A stretch of DNA of 56,364 nt from Chitinophagales bacterium. GTDB taxonomy: Bacteria > Bacteroidota > Bacteroidia > Chitinophagales > CAIOSU01. The notes beneath the pieces are model-generated. The model was given only the letters and a program-made list of their open reading frames with translations. It had not been told where the DNA came from and did not search any database. Of the stretch, positions 8,504 through 16,411 are shown piece by piece. The position numbers were made by a program, and so were the translations under genes. Within the stretch, counting starts at the first letter, position 1. Every line of letters starts with the position of its first letter. The DNA is taken from NCBI GenBank assembly GCA_018401955.1, contig JAGYJT010000021.1, positions 1 through 56,364 of the forward strand, written 5' to 3'.

Positions 8504-9037
8504 CTACCTCGAAACCAAATGCCTATCAAGCCTAGGTTTTCCTATTTTTTCCATAATAATGTCAACCAATTGTTCCCTATCATAGTCAACCATATCGCAG
8601 TTGATGATGATGGCCGCACCGGTGTCTTTTATGGTTTTTTTGATGAGCATTTTGTTAAACCAATGGGCATTGGCAAGCGCTAGCTGGTTATCGGTAATGC
8701 TAATGAGCAACTGAGGGTAACTGCGGTAGCGGCGCACCTCACAGTCGGTAATGGTTTCCCAAGGTATTAGCGGCATGTTGGCCGGGCTAATGTTTTCGAT
8801 AATTCCCTCATCGGTAAATACCATTGCCGGCGTGCGCTTTAGCGCTTGCCTAATAGAGTTTAGCACAATGTATATGTTAGGCGGCAAAAACAAGAGCAGT
8901 ATAATAGATAATGTTGTAAACAGGTTGCCCGACTGCCAATTGTTCCAGCTTTTTAGGCCAATGTACAACAACGCTGCCGACGAAAGCAACAGGTTGCGAT
9001 AGTGTAAATAGTTTCGGCGGGGTACTTTAAGGTGCAT
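8504..9037 (-). CDS. Membrane protein resembling the STM3941 family, paralog B
   Basis: 177 residues with two N-terminal membrane helices (about 15-30 and 38-62), then RTPAMVFTDEGIIENISPAN and LIPWETITDCEVRRYRSYP. It aligns along its whole length with the 178-residue neighbour just downstream: both share the N-terminal MHL basic motif, the P-A-(L/M)-(I/V) strand, the W-(D/E)-x-I core and an I-I-N near the C-terminus. The genes are 33 bases apart and co-directional. The divergence is considerable, so the duplication is old. No biochemical role can be assigned. Confidence 0.6.
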   Translation of the reverse strand: MHLKVPRRNYLHYRNLLLSSAALLYIGLKSWNNWQSGNLFTTLSIILLLFLPPNIYIVLNSIRQALKRTPAMVFTDEGIIENISPANMPLIPWETITDCEVRRYRSYPQLLISITDNQLALANAHWFNKMLIKKTIKDTGAAIIINCDMVDYDREQLVDIIMEKIGKPRLDRHLVSR

Positions 9038-9072
9038 ATGGAGATAAAGGTAACCCGAAACACCCTAAAAAT

Positions 9073-9108
9073 AAAAGCAGGCCATCGCTTTAACAATGGC
9101 CTGCTTTT
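9073..9108. terminator. Bidirectional intrinsic terminator
   Basis: A perfect 13-bp stem, AAAAGCAGGCCAT / ATGGCCTGCTTTT, with a 10-base loop, giving T-runs on both strands. It lies 65 bases beyond the stop of the methyltransferase gene and 36 bases upstream of paralog B, so it most likely ends methyltransferase transcription. Confidence 0.8.
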
Positions 9109-9173
9109 AACTCTCTAATCCCAAACTACGCTTTTTTACGTAGGGGATTGGTTTTTGTTGCTTACAATGGAAA

Positions 9174-9893
9174 TTATTTTTTGATGCCCACTATTAGTCC
9201 CCTTTTGGTGAAGCCCAGCTCCTCTACATGTACCTGTAAACCAACACTTTCCAACATTTCAACCAACTCACTAATTTCATACATCGTCAGTTCATTTCTA
9301 TCTACCCAAGTAGTAACCCCCTTCCCTTTTTCGGCTACTAAGTAGTGCATATCCAACAAACAAGTATTGCCTCGCGCCTCTGACAATCCCATACGGGCAA
9401 TCTTTACGTCCTCGCTTTCGTAGGTAGTCATATGAATAAAACCCGGAGTAAAACCACTAGGGGTAAGCCAAGGCTCAATAACCAATACGCCGCCCGTTTT
9501 AAGGTGTGCCGCCATAGCAGCGAAAGTTGTTACCAAATCGTGCTGGTTGGCCACATATCCTATGGAGCTAAAGAGGCTGCTTATTACATCAAACTGCTGG
9601 TTGAGGTTGAGCTGCACCATATCTTGCTCATAAAAAGGTACATCTGGCAATTGCTCCCTAGCTATGGCAAGCATACCAGCATTAAGGTCAACACCCGTGC
9701 AGGTATAGTGCTCTTTATAATATTTGAGGTGTTGCCCCGTGCCACAACCCACCTCCAGCAAATCGATGCCTGTGGAAGTTCTGTACTTATCTATTATCGA
9801 TTGTACCTCAATTACCTCTTGCTGGTAATTTTTGAAGCTATAGAGCAAATCGTAGTACCTAGCGTATTCATCATATAAAGCTTCCAAAGCCAT
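9174..9893 (-). CDS. Class I SAM-dependent methyltransferase
   Basis: 239 residues. The Rossmann-fold SAM site is plain: LLEVGCGTGQHLKYY (motif I), CTGVDLNAGMLAIAREQLP (motif II acidic residue), FYEQDMVQLNL and FDVISSLFSSIGYV (motif IV region), and LKTGGVLVIEPWL (motif V/VI). The opening EYARYYDLLYSFKNYQQEV is usual for Methyltransf_25-type enzymes. The substrate is unknown. The C-terminal half (WVDRNELTMYEISEL, then ELGFTKRGLIVGIKK) is characteristic of TylM1/DesVI-like small-molecule methyltransferases, but there is no sugar or antibiotic pathway nearby to support that. It is transcribed alone and ends at a strong terminator. Confidence 0.85.
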   Translation of the reverse strand: MALEALYDEYARYYDLLYSFKNYQQEVIEVQSIIDKYRTSTGIDLLEVGCGTGQHLKYYKEHYTCTGVDLNAGMLAIAREQLPDVPFYEQDMVQLNLNQQFDVISSLFSSIGYVANQHDLVTTFAAMAAHLKTGGVLVIEPWLTPSGFTPGFIHMTTYESEDVKIARMGLSEARGNTCLLDMHYLVAEKGKGVTTWVDRNELTMYEISELVEMLESVGLQVHVEELGFTKRGLIVGIKK

Positions 9894-9935
9894 AGTGTTA
9901 TCCTTTTAAACCAAAGATAATAAAAGGATGAATGT

Positions 9936-10100
9936 TTACTTCGGATACTCTTCACCAAACTCAAAGAACACCAACTTGTCGTTCTCGAGGTAATAGTTGC
10001 CGTAGTATAGACCGCCCTTTTGCTGGTAGGCAATGTAGAGAAACTTCCCTGAAACTCCTTTTGGTTTAAAACTTAGCAAAAGTATTACATATTGTGTGCT
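9936..10100 (-). pseudogene. Possible remnant of a protein C-terminus
   Basis: An open stretch of 54 codons ending in TAA at 9936 reads GKFLYIAYQQKGGLYYGNYY and LENDKLVFFEFGEEYPK. This has protein-like composition and would make good beta strands. There is no ATG, and a stop lies just upstream (10101-10103). It may be the tail of a truncated gene or a small gene with a TTG start. I do not recognise the family. The rest of 9894-10262 shows nothing coding apart from a GC-rich repeat-like stretch around 10195-10240. Confidence 0.25.
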
Positions 10101-10262
10101 TTAACCACAAAGTTTGCCAGAGATTTGTGGCCAATAACATCTTGTTGGGGGACTATTGTTATATCCTTGCTCCTTTAAACAGGCCAACGCAGAAGCCTCG
10201 ACGGAGTTTATCCCGACGGATGGAGGGGCGTCGGCATGACAGCGGGTTTCCACAATCAAGCG

Positions 10263-12197
10263 CTATCTACGTCCACTACCGCGGCCACCTTTGTCAAATC
10301 TTGGCTTATCGTAGCGTGGGCGCTCTTGGCGAAGGCTAGGGTCGGGCTTAGGCAATTGCTTTAGTTTGGTTTCCCAAATAGCAAGTTCTTCTTTTGCTTT
10401 TTCAATGTTTTTCAACACACCCTGTTTCAAGGCTTCAGCACCTTTGCTGCTGCCAAAGAAACCCAGGTTGTTCTCGTATTGATCAATGGTCTCTTGTATC
10501 TTTTTGATGGTCTCTTGCACCACGCGGCGCTCTTGCTCAATCAATCGGCCACCATCCTCGCCTTGGGTAAGCGATTCTACTTTGTCTTTAAACTTAGTGA
10601 GCACCTTTTCGGTTTTGCTCATTTTCAGTTTATCGTACTGTGCATCCAAAGCCGCCTTATAAGCATTGTTAATGGTGTCGATGTCTTTACGGGGCACATT
10701 GCCCAGTGCTCGCCACTCCTCATTAAAGCCTTTCAGGGCATCTAGGTCTTTGCTCTTTTCGCCACTTAGTTCAAAAGCCTCAATTTTGGCAATAAACTCT
10801 TGCTTCGCTTTCAAGTTCTCCGCCTGGCGATCATCTAGGGTAGCATAGTATTCTTTCTTCGCCTCAAAAAAGAAATCGCAAGCCGCACGGAAAAGCAACC
10901 AAAGCCTTTGATCTTCTTTGTTGCCGGCACTTGGGGTTTCTTTCCACTGCTTTTGCAAATTAATCAACGCCTCGGTAGTATCGCGCCAGTTGGTTTGGTC
11001 TTTTAACGATTTCGCGGTTTCTACTAGCGCCATTTTAGCATCGTGGCCCGCTTTATTTTGCTCTTTCAGCTGTCCGTAATACTCCTTCTTTTTTGCAAAA
11101 AAGGCATTACAAGCCGCACGAAACTCTTTGTAGGCATTGTCGTTATCCTTGCGCGATGCATGGCCAGTAGTTGCCCAGTCTTTTTGCGCCTGTATCACTT
11201 TTGCGGTAGCCTCCTGCCATTTCTTGTGCGAATTGAGCTCCAATTCCAACTGCTCAACAACAATCTTCCCTAGTGCCTCTTTTGCCTCCAAAGCATTCTT
11301 TTGGCGCTCACGGATGCTATCGTAGTGTGCTTGTATGCGGTCGTAGTGTGCATTTACGGCTTGCCAAAAATCATTACGTACCTCTTTCCATTGCTCTTCT
11401 TTGGTTGGGCCTATCTCTGCCCACTCGGTTTGGTACACCTTAAGCATATCATCTAGCTTGCTAAACGATGTTTCGCTTTCCAGCTCTTTTACCTTGGCAA
11501 TCAAAGCCACCTTGGCTTCGTAGTTCTTTTCTAAATCGTACACCTTCAAATCCCTAAAGATTTGCATGGTGTGGAAGAACATATCTATCTGGTGACTATA
11601 CTCACTTTGTAACTGCTTATAGTGCTTGCGTGGCACCTGGCCAATAGCTTTCCATTTAGCGGCAAGCTCATTATAGGCATCATAAGCCTGGGTAATAGTT
11701 GGGCCTTCTTTAATCAGGTTCTTCAGGTCCTCAACTATCTGTTTCTTTTGCGCAAGGTTGGCATTCTCGTCCTCATCCTTTTTGGCCTCATACTCACTCT
11801 TACGAGCATTAATCAGGTTCAAAAGTTCTTTCACCCTATGGTCTAATCGCAACGATTCTTCAGCGCTAATGGCTGGGGCAGGGGTTTCATCGGCAGCAGG
11901 GGTTTCTTCAACGGCTGGCTCTTCGGTAGTTTCGGTTTCAGCGGCAGGTTCCGTGGTAGGTTCTGCATCCGCGGTTTCCGCTGGGCTTTCGCTCACAGTT
12001 TCTGCTTCAGCAGTTGCATCGGTGGTCTCATCAACCTCCGCAGTATCATCATCCGAATCGTCAGCTGAATCGTGCTCTTGGTCTACTATAGTTTGATACG
12101 CTGTTTCCACGGCATCCACTTCCGCAATGATATGCTCCATATCCTCGTGCTTCAGCAACGCTTCTAGCCTGTTTACTACTTCCTGTTTGGTCATCAT
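10263..12197 (-). CDS. DUF349 repeat protein, coiled coil
   Basis: About 644 residues from ATG at 12195-12197 (MMTKQEVVNRLEALLKHEDM). An acidic Glu/Ala/Thr-rich stretch covers about residues 40-110. Repeated DUF349 units follow, each with W-x-x-I-G or W-x-x-T / FR-x-A-C-x-x-FF-x-x-K-x-x-Y (for example AKWKAIGQVPRKHYKQLQSE, EWAEIGPTKEEQWKEVRNDF, EFRAACNAFFAKKKEYYGQL, LFRAACDFFFEAKKEYYATL, EWRALGNVPRKDIDTINNAY). The C-terminal tail is basic and glycine-rich. DUF349 proteins are widespread in Bacteroidota and of unknown function. A longer reading begins at 12236, but the double ATG is better placed. A single-gene unit precedes scpA in reverse order. Confidence 0.88.
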   Translation of the reverse strand: MMTKQEVVNRLEALLKHEDMEHIIAEVDAVETAYQTIVDQEHDSADDSDDDTAEVDETTDATAEAETVSESPAETADAEPTTEPAAETETTEEPAVEETPAADETPAPAISAEESLRLDHRVKELLNLINARKSEYEAKKDEDENANLAQKKQIVEDLKNLIKEGPTITQAYDAYNELAAKWKAIGQVPRKHYKQLQSEYSHQIDMFFHTMQIFRDLKVYDLEKNYEAKVALIAKVKELESETSFSKLDDMLKVYQTEWAEIGPTKEEQWKEVRNDFWQAVNAHYDRIQAHYDSIRERQKNALEAKEALGKIVVEQLELELNSHKKWQEATAKVIQAQKDWATTGHASRKDNDNAYKEFRAACNAFFAKKKEYYGQLKEQNKAGHDAKMALVETAKSLKDQTNWRDTTEALINLQKQWKETPSAGNKEDQRLWLLFRAACDFFFEAKKEYYATLDDRQAENLKAKQEFIAKIEAFELSGEKSKDLDALKGFNEEWRALGNVPRKDIDTINNAYKAALDAQYDKLKMSKTEKVLTKFKDKVESLTQGEDGGRLIEQERRVVQETIKKIQETIDQYENNLGFFGSSKGAEALKQGVLKNIEKAKEELAIWETKLKQLPKPDPSLRQERPRYDKPRFDKGGRGSGRR

Positions 12198-12284
12198 TGC
12201 AACTACTTCAATACTTGTTTGTGGCAAAAATAACATTTGCCCGCTAATTTGTCCATAAAATTATGATTCCGTGGAAGGTAGCCA

Positions 12285-13070
12285 CTAATACTCCTCATCA
12301 GGCTCACTGTCCAAAGCTAAACCATTCGGCTCGCCATCAAGCAATAAAACGATAAAATTGTTAAAACCTTCACGCAACTGTAAGTCAATCATTTGCTGTG
12401 CCACCAGCTCAAGCACCGCCAAAAAAGTAAACACCGCATGTATTCGGTTTTCGCATTGGGCAAACAGCTCTTCAAATGCCGTTGGGGTATCTCTGCTAAT
12501 GCTATTTACTATCACTTCCTTTTGCCCCTCAATGGTATAGTTATACCGCACCACAGAGTGCCTTACCTCTACTTTCTCTTCGCTATAGCGCTGCAACACC
12601 CGGTTAAAGGCATTCATCAAATTAAACAGCGATAGGTTGTGCAGCTCTGCCTCTACACTATTGCTTTCGGTAATGGCTGCAATATCCAAGGCTACATTGC
12701 CGCGCTTGAATTTGCGCTGGCGGTCTTCCTCCAGTTCCTTCAACTCAGCCGATACCTCTTTAAACTTTTTGTATTCTACGAGCTTCTGCACCAACTCTTC
12801 CCGCGGGTCAACCTCATTACCGTGGGCGTCAATTTCGCGGCGGGGCAGCAACATTTTAGCTTTTATGCGCATCAGCGTGGCGGCAACCAACATAAACTCG
12901 CTGGCAACTTCAATATCCAGCTCATCCAACTGGTGCATGTACTCCAAAAAATCTTGGGTAAGCGTTGAAATGGGGATATCGTAAATATCCAGCTCGTCGC
13001 GCTCAATAAAGAAGAGCAACAAATCAAACGGGCCCTCAAACTGGGGCAAGTGTATTTCGTAAGCAGCCAA
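12285..13070 (-). CDS. scpA: Segregation and condensation protein A
   Basis: 261 residues. The N-terminal signature YEIHLPQFEGPFDLLLFFIE, with DELDIYDIPISTLTQDFLEY and ASEFMLVAATLMRIKAKMLL, is diagnostic of ScpA, the kleisin subunit that bridges the SMC dimer and recruits ScpB. The C-terminal winged-helix part (AFEELFAQCENRIHAVFTFL, LELVAQQMIDLQ) binds the SMC head. It functions in chromosome condensation and segregation. No smc or scpB gene is in the window. The divergent gene is a gamma-carbonic anhydrase, with a 107-bp shared promoter space. Confidence 0.94.
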   Translation of the reverse strand: MAAYEIHLPQFEGPFDLLLFFIERDELDIYDIPISTLTQDFLEYMHQLDELDIEVASEFMLVAATLMRIKAKMLLPRREIDAHGNEVDPREELVQKLVEYKKFKEVSAELKELEEDRQRKFKRGNVALDIAAITESNSVEAELHNLSLFNLMNAFNRVLQRYSEEKVEVRHSVVRYNYTIEGQKEVIVNSISRDTPTAFEELFAQCENRIHAVFTFLAVLELVAQQMIDLQLREGFNNFIVLLLDGEPNGLALDSEPDEEY

Positions 13071-13089
13071 AGCAGTGCAAAGATAGTTT

Positions 13090-13160
13090 GTAAGTACGAT
13101 TTACGAGTGACGATTTACGATTGTGTTTCGATTGGCAAATGGGTACATTAGCACATTGGT
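13090..13160. repeat. Short direct repeats in the scpA / carbonic-anhydrase spacer
   Basis: Two direct copies of ACGATTTACGA (13097 and 13111 region), followed by GGGTACATTAGCACATTGG. They occupy most of the 107-bp divergent intergenic region and resemble the phrase-like microrepeats found between Bacteroidota genes. Confidence 0.45.
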
Positions 13161-13177
13161 AAACAAAACTCAAGCGC

Positions 13178-13690
13178 ATGTCATTAATTCTTCCCGTAAA
13201 AGGTGTTTCGCCAGAGTTTGGCAACAATTGTTATTTGGCCCCCAACGCCACTATAATAGGTGATGTGATAATGGGCGATGATTGTAGTGTATGGTTTAAT
13301 GCCGTGGTGCGTGGCGATGTGCACTACATACGCATTGGCAACAAGGTAAACATACAAGATGGGGCTATTATACATTGCACTTATCAAAAGGCCCCAACCA
13401 CTATTGGCAATAATGTTTCGATAGGCCATGCAGCCATTGTGCATGGTTGCACCGTCATGGATAATGTACTGATAGGTATGCGCTCGGTGCTGATGGACCA
13501 TGTGGTGGTTGAGCCCGGCTCAATAATAGCCGCCGGGGCGGTTGTGTTGGAAGGAACCCGTGTTGAATCAGGCAGCATATATGCCGGGGTGCCCGCTAAA
13601 AAGGTAAAAACCGTTGATGTAGAACAGACCCAACGATTGATTGATGGCATAGCGAATAACTATTTGATGTACTCTGAGTGGCTTAAGTAG
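13178..13690 (+). CDS. Gamma-class carbonic anhydrase family protein
   Basis: 170 residues of left-handed parallel beta-helix (hexapeptide) repeat. GDVIMGDDCSVWFNAVVRGD is the family hallmark, and zinc-ligand positions are filled by His66 (AIIHCT), His84 and His89 (IGHAAIVHGCTV). The C-terminal helix MYSEWLK packs on the trimer. Members either hydrate CO2 or act as acyltransferase-like or structural proteins; activity cannot be told from sequence because the catalytic proton-shuttle loop of Cam is missing, as in most bacterial homologs. The chosen ATG is the first in frame, and it is divergently transcribed from scpA. Confidence 0.9.
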   Translation: MSLILPVKGVSPEFGNNCYLAPNATIIGDVIMGDDCSVWFNAVVRGDVHYIRIGNKVNIQDGAIIHCTYQKAPTTIGNNVSIGHAAIVHGCTVMDNVLIGMRSVLMDHVVVEPGSIIAAGAVVLEGTRVESGSIYAGVPAKKVKTVDVEQTQRLIDGIANNYLMYSEWLK

Positions 13691-13779
13691 CGCTTCGCAG
13701 TCCATGGTCGATAGTAAAAAGTTTTTTTGTGAACAGCATTATTTGAATGACTTGTTGAAGATTAAGGTTAAATAATAAG

Positions 13780-13845
13780 CACACCCCAAAGGGGCACAAT
13801 ACCTATAGCATAGGGTATCGCCCTATGGACATAATGATTTTCCGG
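13780..13845. repeat. Short intergenic palindromes
   Basis: CACCCCAAAGGGGCACA is followed by CCTATAGCATAGGGTATCGC and CCCTATGG, short inverted repeats of the same kind as those at 5.2 and 30.4 kb. The preceding stretch includes TCCATGGTCGATAGT, which has a near match in inverted word order near 36190. No gene is seen between 13691 and 13873. Confidence 0.5.
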
Positions 13846-13873
13846 AAATACAATACGAAAAGCATAATCATCC

Positions 13874-14557
13874 ATGGAAACAGCAACCATCACCTCCTCC
13901 TCAACAAAGCCCACCTTATATTTTATACCAGGCTTGGCGGCTACGCCGGCTATTTTTCGAAATATCCACCTGGACGAATATGAGTGCCATTACTTTAAAT
14001 GGGAAGACCCGCAACCAGGTGACAATATCAAAACTTATAGCAAGCGCTTTGCGGATCGTATAGACACCTCAAAACCTTTTGTGCTAGTAGGTTGCTCTTT
14101 GGGCGGCATTATGAGCAACGAAATTGCCAAGCACATTAAGCCAGAACGCATCATCCTTATATCAAGCCTTACAACACGCAAGCAGTTTCCGAATAGGTTG
14201 AAGGTGTTTAGGGTTTTGCAGTTGCACCACGTGCTACCCTACTCGTGGGTAGTAGCTGGCATTGGTAAAATAAGGATGATAAAAGGCGGTGGCAATAAAG
14301 AAGAAGCGGAGTTGGTTTACCAAATGGCCCAAGAAAGCTCAGGCAAGTTTTTCCGCTGGGCTTGTGGGCAAATATTATTTTGGAAACACAACGAAGCCCA
14401 CCCAAACACTTACCACATACACGGCAATAAGGATACCTTGTTCCCCATCCGTAGAATAGGAAAAACCGCACATACTGTTGAGGGTGGCTCCCATTTTATG
14501 GTAGTAAAAGAAGGCCCTGAAGTAGAGAAAGCTATTCGGTCTATTTTGGAAAACTAA
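13874..14557 (+). CDS. Alpha/beta hydrolase
   Basis: 227 residues. The fold begins TLYFIPGLAATPAIF (oxyanion region). The nucleophile elbow is GCSLGG with Ser75. The acid is Asp187 in HIHGNKDTLFP and the catalytic His is His207 in EGGSHFMVV. No signal peptide is present, so the enzyme is cytoplasmic. The small cap and the absence of a lid helix suggest an esterase or thioesterase-like activity, but the substrate is not inferable. It stands alone between two repeat-bearing gaps. Confidence 0.85.
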   Translation: METATITSSSTKPTLYFIPGLAATPAIFRNIHLDEYECHYFKWEDPQPGDNIKTYSKRFADRIDTSKPFVLVGCSLGGIMSNEIAKHIKPERIILISSLTTRKQFPNRLKVFRVLQLHHVLPYSWVVAGIGKIRMIKGGGNKEEAELVYQMAQESSGKFFRWACGQILFWKHNEAHPNTYHIHGNKDTLFPIRRIGKTAHTVEGGSHFMVVKEGPEVEKAIRSILEN

Positions 14558-14582
14558 CTTGATTTCAGTTGTTTAGGGATTA

Positions 14583-14757
14583 GTGTTATGTGCCCTCACC
14601 TAGCCTCTCCCTCTGGGAGAGGGATTTAGAACGCCTCGCCTTTCGGCTCGTTATACACATTTATCATTACCTACTTTTTAAACACAACACTTACCTTTTT
14701 GCCGAAGGCAGAAGTCCCTCTCCCTCTGGGAGAGGCTAGGTGAGGGAATGGTAACAC
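14583..14757. repeat. Palindromic repeat family A, locus 1 (two facing units)
   Basis: A forward unit at about 14583-14665 carries GTGCCCTCACCTAGCCTCTC, CTCTGGGAGAGGGA and then CCTCGCCTTTCGGCTCG. A second unit in reverse orientation (about 14710-14757) carries GTCCCTCTCCCTCTGGGAGA and GGCTAGGTGAGGGA. The two can pair with each other, and each has its own CTCTCCC...GGGAGAG hairpin. Related units are at 42696-42905 and 50010-50085. Confidence 0.8.
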
Positions 14758-14758
14758 C

Positions 14759-16411
14759 TTATTTCTCCATCTCTATTTCCAACTCAATTTCCCAGTTAGG
14801 CTTTAAGTCAATAGGTGTGGGGTGCATGTACACGCGCTCTGGTTGGCGGCCATCTGTATAGCTTCCGGTATCCCATTGGCCATTGCCATTGGTATCCCTA
14901 ATAATGCGCACCTTATAATTTCCTGAAGCTATCTTTTCATACTTTTTATTAAACCTATCTGTGCCTGTTAACACTTCACGTATAATAGGCGCGGCCTCGG
15001 CCATACTAACTTCTAGTATATACTGCTGGCTAGGCATCAAGCTATCAATGGTTACAGTAATGGCTCCATAATCCTCTAGTTTACGGGCAGTTACCTCAAA
15101 AACGATACTATCATTCTTTAAGCCATAATAATCGGTAAGGGCACTGTCCATAAATACAATCCGGTAAAATTTACCGGGTTTCCACGGGTAATCTACAGCC
15201 ACCTTTCGGTTAATACTATCGGCAAAATATATGGTGGGTACTACCGCGTTCACCGTATCCTCAAGCACATAAACCTTGCCATTAACCAACCCCGAAGCAG
15301 GCCTATTCAATTCAAAAACAAATGGCTTAGCCAAATCTAGTATTGCCGGTGCTGTGCTCCGCTTAACCTTTGAGGCCGCCGTAAGTACGCCCAATTTGCC
15401 AATTTTATAAAGTGAATCGCGTGTAAAAACCGGAGATTTTACATTTACGCTATCCGTTAAAGTATCGTTTGCAGTAACTAGCAAAATACTGCGCCCATTG
15501 GTGTTGTACTGGTACCAATGGTTAATGGTGTCACGTGAAACACTGTACTCAATAATGCTACCTGTAAAGTTCAAAGTATCTAGCAGCGGTTGAATCTTTA
15601 CCTGCTCTACAGGCATAGAGTATATAAACTGGTTAAATCCTCTACTTGAGGTAAAGGTCTCTACCAACTGTAGCGTTTTTACCTGCTCTTGAAACAGCCG
15701 CAATTCAAATGGAGGGGAAGGAACCTCTGAAACGGTTACTGGGTCGGGCCAAAAGGCGATTTTCTCATTTGGTAAATCATACTTAAGGTTAAAGTTTTCG
15801 TCTTTTACAGCAAACACTTTATACTGTCCCTCCTTCATGTTTTCAACCCTAAACTGCCCCGACTTATCGGTGCGGCCAAAATAGTACGGCTTTTCTTTGT
15901 AAACCACGCTATCTTCAAAAACATCGTATACAAGTACCAAAACATTTTCAATCAACTCGCCATTCTCCGCCTCAACTACCCTACCTGTAATATAAAACGA
16001 ATCTATATGGTCGCCAGTGCTAAATACATACTGAAAATCAGGCAGCACGTTGCCCTCTGTAATATCTTTTACCGCCGCTGAGATGTTAATGGTATACGTG
16101 GTATTGGTGCGCAAACTATCCTTAAAGTCGATAACTAACTCCTTTCCTTTAACCTTAAAATCAGGGAACGGATCCATGGGCGGTGAAATAACCACTTGTT
16201 GCTGTGGGTTATCCAATACCACGTATTCATCAAACAAAATACGCACCCTATTCTCCTTAAAATTGATGGTTTTATTGAGCGGATTCGCGCCTAGAACCAC
16301 TGGTGGCTCTACATCCTTAGGTCCACCAGTGGGCGCCACTTGATTGGCACATGAGTACCAAAAAGACATCAAGAATACCCCCAATATAGTATAACCTAGC
16401 TGCTTTTTCAT
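14759..16411 (-). CDS. Ig-like-domain lipoprotein
   Basis: 550 residues with a lipoprotein signal peptide (FWYSC, lipidated Cys21). A bacterial Ig-like domain of the Big_5/SbsA type covers about residues 32-135 (PTGGPKDVEPPVVLGANPLN, VRILFDEYVVLDN, YTINISAAVKDI). A carboxypeptidase-regulatory-like segment (FYITGRVVEAENGELIENVL) follows, then a long beta-rich C-terminal half with a calcium-loop-like RDTNGNGQWDTG. It is a Bacteroidota-typical surface or periplasmic lipoprotein of unknown role. Its start codon overlaps the stop of mnmG by 4 bases (16408-16411), so it is the downstream cistron of the mnmG transcript. Confidence 0.85.
   Translation of the reverse strand: MKKQLGYTILGVFLMSFWYSCANQVAPTGGPKDVEPPVVLGANPLNKTINFKENRVRILFDEYVVLDNPQQQVVISPPMDPFPDFKVKGKELVIDFKDSLRTNTTYTINISAAVKDITEGNVLPDFQYVFSTGDHIDSFYITGRVVEAENGELIENVLVLVYDVFEDSVVYKEKPYYFGRTDKSGQFRVENMKEGQYKVFAVKDENFNLKYDLPNEKIAFWPDPVTVSEVPSPPFELRLFQEQVKTLQLVETFTSSRGFNQFIYSMPVEQVKIQPLLDTLNFTGSIIEYSVSRDTINHWYQYNTNGRSILLVTANDTLTDSVNVKSPVFTRDSLYKIGKLGVLTAASKVKRSTAPAILDLAKPFVFELNRPASGLVNGKVYVLEDTVNAVVPTIYFADSINRKVAVDYPWKPGKFYRIVFMDSALTDYYGLKNDSIVFEVTARKLEDYGAITVTIDSLMPSQQYILEVSMAEAAPIIREVLTGTDRFNKKYEKIASGNYKVRIIRDTNGNGQWDTGSYTDGRQPERVYMHPTPIDLKPNWEIELEIEMEK

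Noticed and set aside
11758..12096. Ser/Ala/Val-rich plus-strand reading
   Set aside because: It is the antisense of the acidic Glu/Ala/Thr-rich part of the DUF349 gene.
14583..14757. The CTCTCCC...GGGAGAG hairpins as plain transcription terminators
   Set aside because: They lack T-runs, extend beyond the hairpin with conserved sequence, and recur as paired units, so they are better read as repeats.
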